Below, piece by piece: positions 42,483-55,275 of a stretch of 64,000 nt of DNA. The DNA is from Nocardia rhamnosiphila NBRC 108938 (GTDB lineage: Bacteria; Actinomycetota; Actinomycetes; Mycobacteriales; Mycobacteriaceae), in contig NZ_JOAJ01000002.1 in the NCBI RefSeq assembly GCF_000720425.1, forward strand, positions 555,337 to 619,336, given 5' to 3'. How positions within the stretch are numbered: position 1 is the first letter of the stretch; each line of letters starts with the position of its first letter. The notes under the pieces are model-generated. The model ran no database searches and was not told where the DNA came from. It was given only the letters and a program-made list of their open reading frames with translations. The position numbers and the translations under genes are program-made.

Positions 42483-43361
42483 TCACAGGTCGTCCAGGGT
42501 GGTCAGGACCGCTTTCACCGCGGGACGCGCCTCGGGGACCGGAGCGAGCGGATACACGTGGAACAGGCCGGGTTCGGCGATGAGACGCACGCGGGCGCCG
42601 GCGCGTTCGGCGAATGCGCGCGCGTCGGGGTACAGGATGTCGTGCGTACCGACGAAGAGATCCGTTTCCGGTAGCCCGTCCACCGGACCGTTGATCGGGC
42701 TGAGTTCCGGCAGCCCGAGGTCGTCCCCGCCGGCCCAGACGCGTCCCGCCTCGAGCAGACCGGGGCGCGCCAGCCACGGATCGTCCGCCTGCACCCGGTC
42801 GATCTCCGGTGCGGACAAACGCATATCGAGACACGGTGCGAACAGGATCAGCCGCGCCGGGCCGGGCAGTCCGGCGTCCGGCAGCGTCTGGGCGAGCAGC
42901 AGCGCCAGGGTGCCACCGGCGGAATCCCCGGCGAGTACCACCCGCCCGGGCTCCACGGCGCCGATCACCTCCCGATACACCGCGAGCAGATACGGCCGCG
43001 CCGACCGGTAGGTGTACCGCGGCGCCAGCGGATAGATCGGCACCTCGACCCGGTGCCCGGCCGTGACGAGCCGATCGATGAACCGCCAGTGCCACCAGCT
43101 GATCTCCCGGAAGAAGCTACCGCCGTGCAGATAGAGCACGACTTTCCCGGACTCCGGCGCCGTCCGGGGCGTCACGCGGTAGCAGGGGAAGCCGTCGACG
43201 AGGCGGTCTTCCACCCGATGCCGGCGCCGCAGCCGCCGCGGCGGGGTGTGGGGGCCGGCGGGTTCGGCCATGGCGACCCGGGCCTTCTCCGCGGTCGCCA
43301 TACCGCGTTGGCGGGTGACCCGCAGGAACACCGACAGCGCCCGGGCGCGGCGACTGACCAT
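42483..43361 (-). CDS. HSL-type alpha/beta-hydrolase (esterase/lipase)
   Basis: The product is 292 aa, hormone-sensitive-lipase family. The diagnostic H-G-G-S-F (oxyanion hole) is near residue 80, the nucleophile motif is G-D-S-A-G-G near 145, the acid is in T-H-D-I-L-Y-P-D and the His in G-L-F-H-V-Y. There is no signal peptide; an Arg-rich N-terminus suggests membrane-surface association. It hydrolyses short acyl or aromatic esters in family members. GTG and ATG starts nearby are possible; ATG 43361 is used. Confidence 0.92.
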   Translation of the reverse strand: MVSRRARALSVFLRVTRQRGMATAEKARVAMAEPAGPHTPPRRLRRRHRVEDRLVDGFPCYRVTPRTAPESGKVVLYLHGGSFFREISWWHWRFIDRLVTAGHRVEVPIYPLAPRYTYRSARPYLLAVYREVIGAVEPGRVVLAGDSAGGTLALLLAQTLPDAGLPGPARLILFAPCLDMRLSAPEIDRVQADDPWLARPGLLEAGRVWAGGDDLGLPELSPINGPVDGLPETDLFVGTHDILYPDARAFAERAGARVRLIAEPGLFHVYPLAPVPEARPAVKAVLTTLDDL

Positions 43362-43887
43362 GAATGTCTACTCCCTCCGTATCCGCCCGCCGGGCGGAAC
43401 CGGACCGGTCCCGGCTCTCCGGAGCATATTCCGATGCGTCCACCGGCGCGGGCGCGTTACCTTCGTCGGATATGCGACGACAGGTCGTACCGGTACCGGA
43501 CGCACTACGTCTGCCCCTAGTGCCGGATATCGCGGATCCGCCCCGAGCCGGCGGCCCGGGGCGGATCCGCATTCGGCCGTGCGGTACGGTTGCCCCGTTG
43601 TGGATTCGAAATGTATTGCGCCGGACCGGACTTCGCCGCGCCCGGACGAAACGACCGCGCTACCCGGTCGGTCGTCGCCGCGGTCTTGAGCGCCGGTATG
43701 CGATACGACGGATACGACAGCCGCGGCCGGGAGCGGAAGTTCGGTCCACGCACCAGTGCCGAACTCCGGGCCGCCGCGACTACGCAGCGCGGCACGAGCT
43801 GCCATCGGCCGACACCCGGTCCCGGCGCGACCCCTGGCGCGCATCCCCGCGGTAGTGACCGGACCTACGGCACCGGCCGGAAACCTC
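43362..43887. other. Intergenic region without a convincing gene
   Basis: This is 526 bases between the esterase start and the der terminator. All open frames have Arg/Pro-rich shadow composition and no ribosome site. The minus-strand esterase promoter should lie in the left part. No repeat, tRNA or riboswitch-like element was recognised. Confidence 0.5.
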
Positions 43888-43920
43888 GGTGCTCACCCGC
43901 CGTGGCGGCGGGTGAGCACC
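43888..43920 (-). terminator. Terminator of the parA-scp-rluB-cmk-der operon
   Basis: A perfect 14-base stem (GGTGCTCACCCGCC and its complement) surrounds a five-base loop, starting four bases after the der stop. It is the strongest hairpin in this region and marks the end of the core operon. Confidence 0.75.
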
Positions 43921-43924
43921 GGGT

Positions 43925-45352
43925 TCACTTCTTGGCGCGCTTCTCCCGGATCCGGACCGAGATCCGCACCGGCGACCCGTCGAACCCGAACTCCTCGCGC
44001 AGCCGCCGCTCCAGGAACCGGCGATAGCCGGCCTCCAGGAACCCGGTGGTGAACAGGACGAAGGTCGGTGGCCTGGTGGTGGCCTGGGTGGCGAACAGCA
44101 CCCGGGGCAGCCGCCCGCCACGCATGGGCGGCGGTGTCGCGGCGACCACCTCTTTCAACCAGGTGTTCAGGCGGCCGGTCGAAATCCGCTTGTCCCAGGA
44201 TTCCAGCGCGGTCTCCATGGCCGGGACGAGCTTCTGCACCGCCCGGCCCGTCTGCGCGGAGATATTGACCCGCTGCGCCCACGGCACCCGCACCAGATCG
44301 CGATCGACCTCGCGCTCGAGTTGCAGGCGGCGGTCCTCGTCCACCAGATCCCATTTGTTGAACGCCAGCACCAGGGCCCGCCCGGAGTCGGCGACCAGGC
44401 TGATCACCCGCAGGTCCTGTTCGGTGATGGGCTGCGCGGCGTCGATCAGCATGATCGCCACCTCGGAGGCCTCCAGTGCCGATTTGGTGCGCAACGAGGC
44501 GTAGTACTCGGTACCGCTGGCATTGGCGACCTTACGCCGCAGCCCCGCGGTATCGACGAAACGCCAGACCTTGCCGCCCAGTTCCACCAGCGAATCGACC
44601 GGATCGACCGTGGTGCCGGCGATATCGTGCACCACCGACCGCTCGTCACCGCTCAGCTTGTTCAGCAGGCTCGATTTACCGACGTTCGGTTTCCCGACCA
44701 GCGCCACCCGGCGCGGCCCGCCGCCGGGCCCGCCGAGTTCCCGCGGGGTCTCCGGCAGCACTTCGAGCACATCGTCGAGCAGGTCACCGGTCCCGCGGCC
44801 GTGTGCGGCGGAGACCATACGCGGTTCCCCGAGACCCAGCGACCACAGCGCGGCCGCATCGGCCTCCAAGCGCTGGTCGTCGACCTTGTTGGCGACGAGG
44901 ATGACCGGTGTCTTCGCCCGCCGCAGCACCTTCACGGCGGCCTCGTCGGTGGCGGTCGCGCCGACCACCGCGTCGACCACCAGCACAATGGCGTCGGCCG
45001 TGTTCATGGCGAGTTCGGCCTGCCGCGCCACCGACTGCTGCAGTCCCTTGGCGTCCGGTTCCCAGCCGCCGGTGTCCTGCACCCAGAAACGGCGGCCCGC
45101 CCAGTTGGCTTCGTAGGAGACCCGGTCCCGGGTCACCCCGGGCACATCCTCGACCACGGCTTCGCGGCGGCCGAGAATACGGTTCACCAGCGTCGATTTA
45201 CCGACATTCGGGCGTCCGACCACAGCCAGCGTGGGCATCGGCACCTGGTCGGCGGCCTCCGCGTCACCGGCGAGATCGGTGAGCTCCCAATCCGATTCGT
45301 CGCTCCATACGCCGTCGCCGGCGAGTACGTCACTCACAGTGTCCTCGCTCAT
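43925..45352 (-). CDS. der: Ribosome-assembly GTPase Der (EngA)
   Basis: The product is 475 aa with two tandem GTPase domains, unique to Der. G1 motifs are G-R-P-N-V-G-K-S-T (about 46-54) and G-K-P-N-V-G-K-S-S (about 222-230); D-T-G-G and D-T-A-G are the G3 motifs, N-K-V-D and N-K-W-D the G4 motifs. The C-terminal KH-like domain ends in a basic R-I-R-E-K-R-A-K-K tail. About 38 acidic residues precede domain 1. It is needed for 50S subunit maturation. It overlaps cmk by four bases and is the last gene of the operon. Confidence 0.97.
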   Translation of the reverse strand: MSEDTVSDVLAGDGVWSDESDWELTDLAGDAEAADQVPMPTLAVVGRPNVGKSTLVNRILGRREAVVEDVPGVTRDRVSYEANWAGRRFWVQDTGGWEPDAKGLQQSVARQAELAMNTADAIVLVVDAVVGATATDEAAVKVLRRAKTPVILVANKVDDQRLEADAAALWSLGLGEPRMVSAAHGRGTGDLLDDVLEVLPETPRELGGPGGGPRRVALVGKPNVGKSSLLNKLSGDERSVVHDIAGTTVDPVDSLVELGGKVWRFVDTAGLRRKVANASGTEYYASLRTKSALEASEVAIMLIDAAQPITEQDLRVISLVADSGRALVLAFNKWDLVDEDRRLQLEREVDRDLVRVPWAQRVNISAQTGRAVQKLVPAMETALESWDKRISTGRLNTWLKEVVAATPPPMRGGRLPRVLFATQATTRPPTFVLFTTGFLEAGYRRFLERRLREEFGFDGSPVRISVRIREKRAKK

Positions 45353-46116
45353 CCGGCAGCTCCCCGGCTGCGCGCCGCGGCACGATCCCGCGGCCGGTCC
45401 AACTGCCGGCCGACCTCGCGGTACAGCTCGTCGATGGTCTCGTCCATGGTCAGTTCGCTGGTGTCGACCTGCACCGCGTCCTCGGCCCGCCGCAGCGGCG
45501 ACACCGCGCGCGTCGAATCGAGGCGGTCACGGCGCTCCACATCGGCGAGTACCCCGGCGTAGTCGTCCCCGCGGCCCTCGGCGATGTTCTGCTGATTACG
45601 GCGATGGGCGCGCGCCTGCGCGGACGCGGTCAGATAGATCTTGGCGTCGGCGTCGGGCAGGACGGTGGTGCCGATATCGCGGCCCTCGACCACGATCCGG
45701 CCCGCGCTCACCGCGATCTCACGCTGCAGCGCCACCAGTTGCTCCCGGACCTCCGGCACGGCCGAGACGGCCGATACCGCCGCGGTGACCTCGGCTCCGC
45801 GGATCTCGGTACGCACATCGTCGCCGTCGAGTTCGATCAGTTCCCGTTCGGGATCGGTACCGATCCGCAACGGCATGTCGGTGACCGTCGCGGCCACCGC
45901 GGCGGAATCCGCCGGGTCGACCCCCGCACGCAGCACCTGCAGCGTGGCGACCCGGTACATCGCGCCGGTATCGAGGTAGCGGGCCGAAAGCCGTACCGCC
46001 AGCCGCCGCGACACACTGGACTTCCCGGTCCCCGAGGGACCGTCCATCGCGACGACCAGGGACCGGTCGCGGGCCGGATCCACGACGACCCCCACCGGAG
46101 CTTCCACACCGTTCAC
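45349..46116 (-). CDS. cmk: Cytidylate kinase
   Basis: The product is 255 aa. The P-loop [10 protein letters not shown] is at about residues 25-34, followed by the CMP-binding D-T-G-A-M-Y-R, the V-V-E-G-R-D-I-G-T motif and the lid R-R-D-R-L-D-S-T-R. It phosphorylates CMP/dCMP in the cytoplasm. About 18 extra residues precede the usual start. It overlaps both rluB and der by four bases; the cmk-der pair is conserved across actinobacteria. Confidence 0.97.
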   Translation of the reverse strand: MNGVEAPVGVVVDPARDRSLVVAMDGPSGTGKSSVSRRLAVRLSARYLDTGAMYRVATLQVLRAGVDPADSAAVAATVTDMPLRIGTDPERELIELDGDDVRTEIRGAEVTAAVSAVSAVPEVREQLVALQREIAVSAGRIVVEGRDIGTTVLPDADAKIYLTASAQARAHRRNQQNIAEGRGDDYAGVLADVERRDRLDSTRAVSPLRRAEDAVQVDTSELTMDETIDELYREVGRQLDRPRDRAAARSRGAAG

Positions 46117-47462
46117 AAAGACACCGCCTCGTAGAGTTTGCCGATTTCATCGCGCCCCAGCACGCGCAGCGTGCCCGGACGTTGGTCGTTCAGGACGACC
46201 GGGCCGATATGGGTGCGGACAAGCCTGGTCACCGGATGCCCGACCGCGTCCAGCAGCCGCCGCACGATATGTTTGCGCCCCTCGTGCAACACCACTTTCA
46301 CCAGGGAACGTCCCGCGTCGACCTCGAGCACCTGGAAGCGGTCCACCTTGGCCGGTCCGTCGTCGAGCTCCACGCCCTCGCGCAGGATCTTGCCGATCGA
46401 ACGGTGCACTTCGCCCTGCACGGTCGCCAGGTAGGTCTTCGACACCTCGTAGGACGGGTGCATCAGCCGGTGCGCGAGATCACCGTCATTGGTGAGCAAC
46501 AGCAACCCCTCGGTATCGGCATCCAACCGGCCGACATGGAACAGCCGCTGCCCGGCCGCGACCCGCTCGGCGACGATATCGCCGACACAGGGCCGGCCCA
46601 GATCGTCGGACATGGTGGACTGCCAGCCCTTGGGCTTGTTGAGGGCCAGGTGCACCAGTTCCTCGCGCACCACCACCCGGGTCCCGTCCACCCGCACCAC
46701 GGCGTTCTCCGGGTCGATCCGCAGGCCCTGCTCTCGCACGATGATGCCGTCGACCTCGACGCGACCCTGCTCGATCATCTCCTCGGCCGCCCGGCGCGAG
46801 GCGACCCCGGCCTTGGCCAGCACCTTCTGCAGGCGTTCGCCCTCGCCCCAGGGCAACTTCTCGTGACCGGGTTCACCCGATTCCACATGCTGATGCCGGG
46901 CCGGTTTCGCATTGTTCAGCTGCGGGGCGCTGCTCCCGGACCGAGTGCTCTGGGTCTTACGGGCCGTACCGCCGCCCGGGCGGCCACCGGCCCGCGATCC
47001 GGCGGCGCCGCTCCGGCCCGCTGTCGAGCCGCCACGGCCCGTCCCCGCGGAACCACCGCGGCCCGCGCCCGCCGCTCCGGTCCGGGCCGATCCCGCGGGG
47101 CCACCGCGACCCGCACCCGCCGATCCGGTCCGGGCCGATCCCGCGGGACCACCGCGGCCCGTGCCGGCCGAACCCGCCCGGCCCGGGGTCGCGAAGTCAC
47201 CGCGACCGCCGGCGGTGCGGGCGCCGCGTCCGCCGGACGACGATTCCGCGCTCGCGGGACGCCCGGAACGCGGCAGCTGGTCACTGCGGGCCCCCCGTTC
47301 GGTACTGCGCGGTCCCCCGGTACGGCCGGTGCGGGGCGTATCACTGCCACCGCGGCGCGCGTCCCCGGTACGGGGGGCGCCGCGGCCGCGACCGGCCCGA
47401 CCGGCCTGGTCGTCACTTTTCCTACGATCCGGTATGCCATCACGGCGAGCGGGTGTCTTCAC
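46113..47462 (-). CDS. rluB: RluB-type 23S rRNA pseudouridine synthase with long Arg/Gly-rich N-terminus
   Basis: The product is 449 aa, whereas RluB of mycobacteria is near 250. The C-terminal 245 residues hold an S4 RNA-binding domain ([15 protein letters not shown]) and the catalytic motif [11 protein letters not shown] with its essential Asp. The first 200 residues are low-complexity, rich in Arg, Gly, Ala and Ser, with repeats of the form A-G-x-G-R-G-G-x-A-G; they are probably disordered and RNA-binding. The enzyme isomerises a uridine in 23S rRNA helix 89/90 region in the family. It sits in the scpB-rluB-cmk-der operon. Confidence 0.93.
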   Translation of the reverse strand: MKTPARRDGIPDRRKSDDQAGRAGRGRGAPRTGDARRGGSDTPRTGRTGGPRSTERGARSDQLPRSGRPASAESSSGGRGARTAGGRGDFATPGRAGSAGTGRGGPAGSARTGSAGAGRGGPAGSARTGAAGAGRGGSAGTGRGGSTAGRSGAAGSRAGGRPGGGTARKTQSTRSGSSAPQLNNAKPARHQHVESGEPGHEKLPWGEGERLQKVLAKAGVASRRAAEEMIEQGRVEVDGIIVREQGLRIDPENAVVRVDGTRVVVREELVHLALNKPKGWQSTMSDDLGRPCVGDIVAERVAAGQRLFHVGRLDADTEGLLLLTNDGDLAHRLMHPSYEVSKTYLATVQGEVHRSIGKILREGVELDDGPAKVDRFQVLEVDAGRSLVKVVLHEGRKHIVRRLLDAVGHPVTRLVRTHIGPVVLNDQRPGTLRVLGRDEIGKLYEAVSL

Positions 47463-47471
47463 GTTTTCCTG

Positions 47472-48128
47472 TCAATCCTCGGCGCCGAGTTTCAGATCGT
47501 CCTCAGCGGGTTTTCGCAGCCTGGTGTAGCGGGGGTCCGTCTCCAGACTGTCGTTGATCTCATCGATCAGGTCCACCCCCGGCAACAGGGGCGCCAATGG
47601 CGGCAGATCGCTCAGCGACGCCAATCCGATCCGCTCCAGGAACAGTTCGGTGGTGCCGTACAGCGTGCCGTTGGTTTCCGGGTCGGTGCCCGCCTCGGTG
47701 ATCAATCCCCTGGCCAGCAGGGTACGCATCACACCGTCGACGTTGACACCGCGCACCGCGCTGACCCGAGCCCGGGTCACCGGCTGACGGTATGCCACCA
47801 CCGCCAGCGTCTCCAGAGCCGCCCGGGTCAACTTCGACCGGGCGCCGTCGAGCAACATACGCTCCACATACGGTGCGTACTCGCTGCGAGTATAGAAGCG
47901 CCACCCGTCCCCGGCGAAACGCAGATCGATTCCGCTGCGCCGGGCGGCCAGTTCCGCCGACATCTCCCGCAGGGTGCGCTCCACCCGCTGCGGGGCCTCG
48001 TCCAGAGCGGTGGCCAGCTGCTCCACCGGCGCCGGAGTGTCCACCACGAGCAGCAACGCCTCGAGCGCCGCCCGGAATTCGTCGTCGTCCAACGGCTCGG
48101 GCGCGATATCGGTCACAGCCTCGGTCAT
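47472..48128 (-). CDS. scpB: Segregation and condensation protein B
   Basis: The product is 218 aa. Paired winged-helix domains are recognisable (A-L-E-A-L-L-L-V-V-D, and L-E-T-L-A-V-V-A-Y-R-Q-P-V-T-R-A with V-D-G-V-M-R-T-L). ScpB dimers bind ScpA to form the non-SMC part of the condensin complex. It overlaps scpA by four bases. The acidic C-terminal tail is ordinary for actinobacteria. Confidence 0.95.
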   Translation of the reverse strand: MTEAVTDIAPEPLDDDEFRAALEALLLVVDTPAPVEQLATALDEAPQRVERTLREMSAELAARRSGIDLRFAGDGWRFYTRSEYAPYVERMLLDGARSKLTRAALETLAVVAYRQPVTRARVSAVRGVNVDGVMRTLLARGLITEAGTDPETNGTLYGTTELFLERIGLASLSDLPPLAPLLPGVDLIDEINDSLETDPRYTRLRKPAEDDLKLGAED

Positions 48129-49030
48129 CCGTAGTCCTCTTCTATGGTCACCGGCGCGGCGCCGCCGTCCCCGTCTTCGCCGATCCAGCGCACGGCGAGC
48201 GGGCCCAGCGGGTCGGGCTGGTCGAACTCGATCGTCTTACCCCGATACAGCTCGAGCAACGCCAGGAACCGCGCCACAATCTGGATCGGCGCCGCGCAAT
48301 CGGCCACCAGCTCGGCGAACGTGGTCCATACCCCCACGCCCCGGGCGCGCAGCCGTTCCAGCATGAGCGTCGCCTGCTCCGCCACCGATATCGCATGCGC
48401 GTGCAGATGGTCCAGGCCCACGGTCGGTACCGGCCGCGGCCGGAACGCCGCCGCCGCGATCTCGGCGAAACCGGCCGCGTCCACCCCGAGGCTGACCTCC
48501 GGCAGCAGACTCGCGAACCGCTCCTCCAACCCGACACTGCGCGGATACCGGCGCAGCGCGGCCGCCTCCAGTTCCCCGAGCAACTCGGCGACCTGCTTGA
48601 ACGCCCGATACTGCAGGAGCCGGGCGAACAGCAGATCCCGGGCCTCGAGCAACTCCAGATCGTCGGGGTCGGTCACCTCACCCGACGGCAGCAGCCGGGC
48701 CGCCTTCAGATCCAGCAGGGTCGCCGCCACCACCAGGAACTCGGTGGTCTGATCCAGGATCTTGTCCGTGCGCAGCGTATTGCCGGGCTGGTTCAATGCG
48801 GCGGTCAACGCCTTGGTGTAGGCGATGAATTCGTCGGTGACCTTGTGCAGCGCCACCTCGGTCACATCGAGACGGCGTTGCGAGATCAGCTGGAGCAGCA
48901 GGTCGAAAGGACCTTCGAAATTGCTCAACCGCAGATGGAATCCGGACTTCTCCGCTACCGCGCCCGCCGGATCCGCGGGCGCGGCGGGTTGGCTGATCGT
49001 CGACGATGCCGGCCGGGGCGGCCCGCTCAC
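48125..49030 (-). CDS. scpA: Segregation and condensation protein A
   Basis: The product is 301 aa from GTG 49030, which overlaps the parA stop (GTGA); an in-frame ATG at 49102 inside parA was not preferred. The kleisin N-terminus is clear: N-F-E-G-P-F-D-L-L-L-Q-L-I, followed by D-V-T-E-V-A-L. The C-terminal winged helix (F-L-A-L-L-E-L-Y-R-G) binds the SMC head. It links ATPase heads of the SMC dimer and ScpB. Confidence 0.94.
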   Translation of the reverse strand: MSGPPRPASSTISQPAAPADPAGAVAEKSGFHLRLSNFEGPFDLLLQLISQRRLDVTEVALHKVTDEFIAYTKALTAALNQPGNTLRTDKILDQTTEFLVVAATLLDLKAARLLPSGEVTDPDDLELLEARDLLFARLLQYRAFKQVAELLGELEAAALRRYPRSVGLEERFASLLPEVSLGVDAAGFAEIAAAAFRPRPVPTVGLDHLHAHAISVAEQATLMLERLRARGVGVWTTFAELVADCAAPIQIVARFLALLELYRGKTIEFDQPDPLGPLAVRWIGEDGDGGAAPVTIEEDYG

Positions 49031-49965
49031 CGCCCGGACCGGTGGATGACTTCCCGTGCCATCGCCCGATACGCCTCGGCACCACTGGATTTCGGCGCCC
49101 ATGTGGTGATCGGTTCACCGGCGACGCTGGCATCCGGGAACCGGACCGTCCGCGCGATCGCGGTGTCGTAGACCAGTTCGCCGAACACCTCGACCACCCG
49201 CGCCATCACCTGGCGGGAATGCAGCAACCGGGCGTCGAACATGGTCACCACGATGCCGTACAGGCTCAGCCGCGGATTCAGCCGGTCCCGGACCTTCTCC
49301 ACGGTGTCGTTGAGCAGGGCCAGCCCGCGCAACGAGAAGTACTCGCATTCCATCGGGATGATCACCCCGTCGGAGCAGGCGAGCGCGTTCACGGTGAGCA
49401 GACCGAGCGACGGCTGGCAATCGATGAGGATGTAGTCGTAGCGGTCGCGGATCGGTTCCAGCGCCCGGCCCAGCGACTGCTCGCGGCCGACCTCGTTCAC
49501 CAACTGGATCTCGGCCGCCGACAGGTCGATATTGCTGGGGAGCAGATCCAGATTCTCGACCTTGGTCTGCATGAGCACGTCATCGGCGCTCACCGGCGCT
49601 CCGATGAGCAGATTGTGCACGGTCAGATCGAGATCGTGGTGTGCCACACCCAGACCCGCCGACAGCGCGCCCTGGGGATCGAGATCCACCAGCAGTACCC
49701 GGCGGCCGTATTCGGCCAGCGCCGCACCCAGATTGATGGTCGAGGTGGTCTTGCCCACCCCGCCTTTCTGATTGCACATCGCCACGATGAGCGCGTTGCC
49801 CTCGTGCGACGGCTCGGGCGGATCCGGGACCGCGCGCAGGGGCCGACCCGTCGGCCCGAGCGCAGCGTCGGCAGGAACGGGTTCGGGGCCCGCGCCCCAC
49901 ACAGACGCGGCGCGATCGTCGCTCTCGGCGCCCTTGGGCGAGTCCGCCGCTCCGGCTGTCGTCAC
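49027..49965 (-). CDS. ParA-family chromosome-partitioning ATPase
   Basis: The product is 312 aa from GTG 49965, preceded by AAGGAG. The deviant Walker A is C-N-Q-K-G-G-V-G-K-T-T, the A' motif L-L-V-D-L-D-P-Q-G and Walker B I-L-I-D-C-Q-P-S-L-G. About 55 Pro-rich residues precede the ATPase. No parB is adjacent; its fixed place beside scpA matches M. tuberculosis Rv1708, a second ParA separate from the origin-linked ParAB. It likely cooperates with condensin loading or positioning. A longer start at 50052 is possible but lacks a ribosome site. Confidence 0.93.
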   Translation of the reverse strand: MTTAGAADSPKGAESDDRAASVWGAGPEPVPADAALGPTGRPLRAVPDPPEPSHEGNALIVAMCNQKGGVGKTTSTINLGAALAEYGRRVLLVDLDPQGALSAGLGVAHHDLDLTVHNLLIGAPVSADDVLMQTKVENLDLLPSNIDLSAAEIQLVNEVGREQSLGRALEPIRDRYDYILIDCQPSLGLLTVNALACSDGVIIPMECEYFSLRGLALLNDTVEKVRDRLNPRLSLYGIVVTMFDARLLHSRQVMARVVEVFGELVYDTAIARTVRFPDASVAGEPITTWAPKSSGAEAYRAMAREVIHRSGR

Positions 49966-50297
49966 GATCCGCTGCTCCTTATACGTTCCTACCCGTCCGT
50001 CACCTCGTAGAGCGTAACGAGGCCGATCAAGGCACGGTCTCGCTTTCGCCACGGTCCGGCTAGTCCTAGACGCTACCGGTTGACCCCACTCGAGCGCCGC
50101 GTGTATGCACGGCGTGTTCGTGTTGATGGCGCTACCTGCGGCGACGGCTCAGCGCCGGAGGCTCGGGTGCGATGCCCTCGATAGGTATCGTGCGGCGATC
50201 CGGCGGACGGATCCGAGGGGGCCGTGGTGCGTGGTGTGCACTCGTTACGCTCCAGCGACCGGCAGCGGACCACCCCGGCCCCGTCCAAGGCCGCGAC
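49966..50297. other. Intergenic region between xerD and parA
   Basis: This is 332 bases holding the promoter of the parA-to-der operon and the 3' flank of xerD. I see no gene and no strong hairpin. In M. tuberculosis several unrelated genes separate xerD from parA; here they are absent. Confidence 0.5.
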
Positions 50298-51239
50298 TCA
50301 CCGCGCCCGCGGGTGGGCCGTCGCCCAGACCTCGCGCAGTGTCCCCACCGTGACCAATGTGTAGATCTGGGTGGTGGTCACCGACGCGTGGCCCAGTAAC
50401 TCCTGCACGACCCGCACATCGGCGCCGCCGTCGAGTAGATGGGTGGCGAACGAATGCCGCAGGGTGTGCGGAGAAACCGTGGCGGTGATCCCGGCGTGCT
50501 CGGCGGCGCGCTGGAGCACCTGCCAGGCGCTCTGCCGGGACAGCCGGCCGCCGCGCACATTCAGGAACAACGCGGCCGCCGCGCCGGGTGTATGCCGGCG
50601 GGCCCGGGCCGCGAGGGCGGGCCGGCCGCGCACCAGGTAGGCGTCCACCGCGGCCAGCGCGGGGCGGCCGATGGGCACGATCCGCTGTTTACCGCCCTTA
50701 CCGCGCAGGACGACCGCCCGGTCGTCGAGGTCGAGGTCGTCGATATCGAGTCCGACGGTCTCGGAGATCCGCGCGCCGGTCGAGTACAGCAGTTCCAGCA
50801 GCGCCCGGTCACGCAACCCGCGCGCCGCAGCTTCGCCCCCGGTCCCGGCACCGGCATCCGCCGCGTCCAGCAGTCGCAACACCTGATCCACCGGGAGCGC
50901 TTTGGGCAGCCGCTGGCCCACCATCGGTGGTTTGACGGCCTGCGCGACATCAGCGCTGGTCAGCCCCTCGGCAGCCGCGAACCGGTGCAATCCCCGTACG
51001 GCGATCAATGCCCGCGCCACCGAGCCCGGTGCCAGCGGGGGATGGTGCGCGCCACCGGCCCGCAGGGCGACCGCGAACTCGGTGATATCGCGTTCCGCGA
51101 CGGATGCCAGGTCGGCGCGACCGCGTTCGCTCAGGAACTCCCGGTACCGGGACAGGTCCCGGCGGTACGCGGAGAGGGTGCTGCGCGCGGCACCCCGTTC
51201 CACGGCCAGATGGTCCAGGAAGATTTCGACCTCCCGCAC
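50298..51239 (-). CDS. xerD: Site-specific tyrosine recombinase XerD
   Basis: The product is 313 aa with a GTG start. The N-terminal SAM-like domain is followed by the catalytic domain with R in G-A-R-I-S-E, K in G-K-G-G-K-Q-R, H-T-L-R-H, G-H-A-S and the nucleophile Tyr in T-T-Q-I-Y-T. With XerC it resolves chromosome dimers at dif under FtsK control. Its place next to the Nudix gene and pyrG matches Rv1701, so it is the housekeeping recombinase and not a mobile-element integrase. Confidence 0.95.
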   Translation of the reverse strand: MREVEIFLDHLAVERGAARSTLSAYRRDLSRYREFLSERGRADLASVAERDITEFAVALRAGGAHHPPLAPGSVARALIAVRGLHRFAAAEGLTSADVAQAVKPPMVGQRLPKALPVDQVLRLLDAADAGAGTGGEAAARGLRDRALLELLYSTGARISETVGLDIDDLDLDDRAVVLRGKGGKQRIVPIGRPALAAVDAYLVRGRPALAARARRHTPGAAAALFLNVRGGRLSRQSAWQVLQRAAEHAGITATVSPHTLRHSFATHLLDGGADVRVVQELLGHASVTTTQIYTLVTVGTLREVWATAHPRAR

Positions 51240-51252
51240 CGCCGGCCCCCGG

Positions 51253-53639
<2,387 letters not shown>

Positions 53640-53894
53640 TCACGGTAACACGAAACCCGGGAGACGATCGACCGCCACCCCCGGTTAACCACCAGATCGC
53701 CGTATCCGCCCGGCGCCGCGATCGGGGTACGGAGCAGAAACGTGCCACCCTCGCCCCGGGCGCACCACCGGCCACTTCTCTCACACTTCCGCGCACAGGC
53801 GTCGCGGGACCGCCCGTTCCACGCGATGCTGCGGGATTGCGCGAGCCGCCCCGGATACCGCGTCGCATCCGGGCGCCGGACGTGGTGCCCAGCC

Positions 53895-55106
53895 CTACCC
53901 GGGCCGGCTCAGCGTCTCTCGCACCCACAGATCGGCGCGGTGCAGCAGGTCCTGCACCGGCGCGAGCACCTCGCTCCCGTGCCCGGCGGCCAGTACCGCC
54001 ACGATCAGCACGACGAGCGCGGCCAGGACCAGGAGCGCCATCAGCGTGCCCGACACCCGGCTCCGATACAGCGTGGCCACCGCGGTGGCGTCCATGATCG
54101 CGCCCCCGACCTTCAGACGTGTCAGGAATGTCGCGGGGTTGCTGTCCTGGCGGCACCGGTCGAAGAATTCCTCCAGGGAGGCGGGTGCGCCCGCCGTGAC
54201 GATGAGCGCGGCGCCGCGGTGATGCGCGAGCAGCAGCGCCAGGTCCGCGGGCGTCCCGGAGCACGGGAAGGTGATCGCGCCGATCCCCAGTTCCTTGACC
54301 CGGTCCAGCCCCTCGGCATAGCCGTCCAGTTCCGCCGGCACGATCAACTCCGCGCTGCCGGTGAGGATTTTCGCGGGGAGTAGCTCGGGGTTGGCGACGA
54401 TCAGATCCAGCCGGTAGCCCGCGCGCCGGACGGTCTCCGCGCCCTGCCCCACCCCGATCATGATCGGGGCGTACTCCTTGATGAAGGGTTTGAGCTTTTT
54501 CAGGTCCTCGGCATGTCCGGGACCGTCACCGACCACCACCACCTGCCGGCCGTTCAGGTCCAGATCCGGATGGGGCACCCCGATACCGTCCATGAGCAGC
54601 GACGATTCGGTCCGGATGAAATCTAGAGTGCCGTCGGCGAAGGCTTCGAGATGGCCGGCGAGACCGTTGCGCGCTTCCGACAGCCGGTCGGCCACCGCGG
54701 TTTCGTCGAGTTCGAGGCATTCGACCAGCACCTCGGGTTCCCGGCGGGTGAGCCGGTCGGCGTAGACGACCCCGTTCTCGATCCGCACCTTCGCGCCGTC
54801 CTTGATCCGGCCGAAGGCGTCGGAGGTGACCGTATCCAGCAGCAGCACGCCGCCGGCCACCAGGAGTTCGGGTCCCGGATTGGGATAGCGCCCGGAGATC
54901 GAGGGCGAGGTGTTCACCACCGCCGCCACCCCGGCCGCGAGCAGCCGGTCGGCAGTGACCTGATCCAGGTCCATTTCGTCGAGGACCGCGATATCACCGG
55001 GTTCCACGCGTTCGAGCAGCCGCCGGGTATCGCGGTCGACCCGGGCGGTGCCGGTCCGGCCGGGCAGCGTCTCCGAATTCTTCGACAGCAGCGCCAGCAT
55101 CCTCAT
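53895..55106 (-). CDS. steA: SteA-like septation protein
   Basis: The product is 403 aa from ATG 55106 (ATG 55100 is also possible), homologous to M. tuberculosis Rv1697. The alpha/beta core resembles a thiamine-pyrophosphokinase fold (V-V-V-V-G-D-G-P-G-H, and Y-R-L-D-L-I-V-A-N-P-E). One transmembrane helix lies near the C-terminus (about 355-378), leaving a short outer tail. In Corynebacterium SteA works with the membrane protein SteB in daughter-cell separation. Here the SteB/MctB gene that normally follows is absent. Confidence 0.88.
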   Translation of the reverse strand: MRMLALLSKNSETLPGRTGTARVDRDTRRLLERVEPGDIAVLDEMDLDQVTADRLLAAGVAAVVNTSPSISGRYPNPGPELLVAGGVLLLDTVTSDAFGRIKDGAKVRIENGVVYADRLTRREPEVLVECLELDETAVADRLSEARNGLAGHLEAFADGTLDFIRTESSLLMDGIGVPHPDLDLNGRQVVVVGDGPGHAEDLKKLKPFIKEYAPIMIGVGQGAETVRRAGYRLDLIVANPELLPAKILTGSAELIVPAELDGYAEGLDRVKELGIGAITFPCSGTPADLALLLAHHRGAALIVTAGAPASLEEFFDRCRQDSNPATFLTRLKVGGAIMDATAVATLYRSRVSGTLMALLVLAALVVLIVAVLAAGHGSEVLAPVQDLLHRADLWVRETLSRPG

Positions 55107-55275
55107 GCAGCGATGATCGCCGCAAACCCTCAACCATTGGTGGAGACACGCCGCGAGTCGATACTCAACAGCTATTGATCGGTTACCGGGCGTGCCCGGC
55201 GGCCTCGTCGCGGGACGGAAATCCGCTGCCATGCGCCGTAAGCTGCCCGGGACAGCTATACGAAGAGGAGTCTCC

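Noticed and set aside
43362..43887. Several overlapping open frames in the gap between the esterase and der
   Set aside because: All are Arg/Pro-rich, lack ribosome sites and conflict with each other; no family recognised.
44321..45562. 413-codon plus-strand open frame opposite der
   Set aside because: Shadow of Der GTPase; no recognisable domain.
46182..48134. 650-codon plus-strand open frame opposite rluB and scpB
   Set aside because: It is a shadow of well-recognised minus-strand genes and has no domain or ribosome site.
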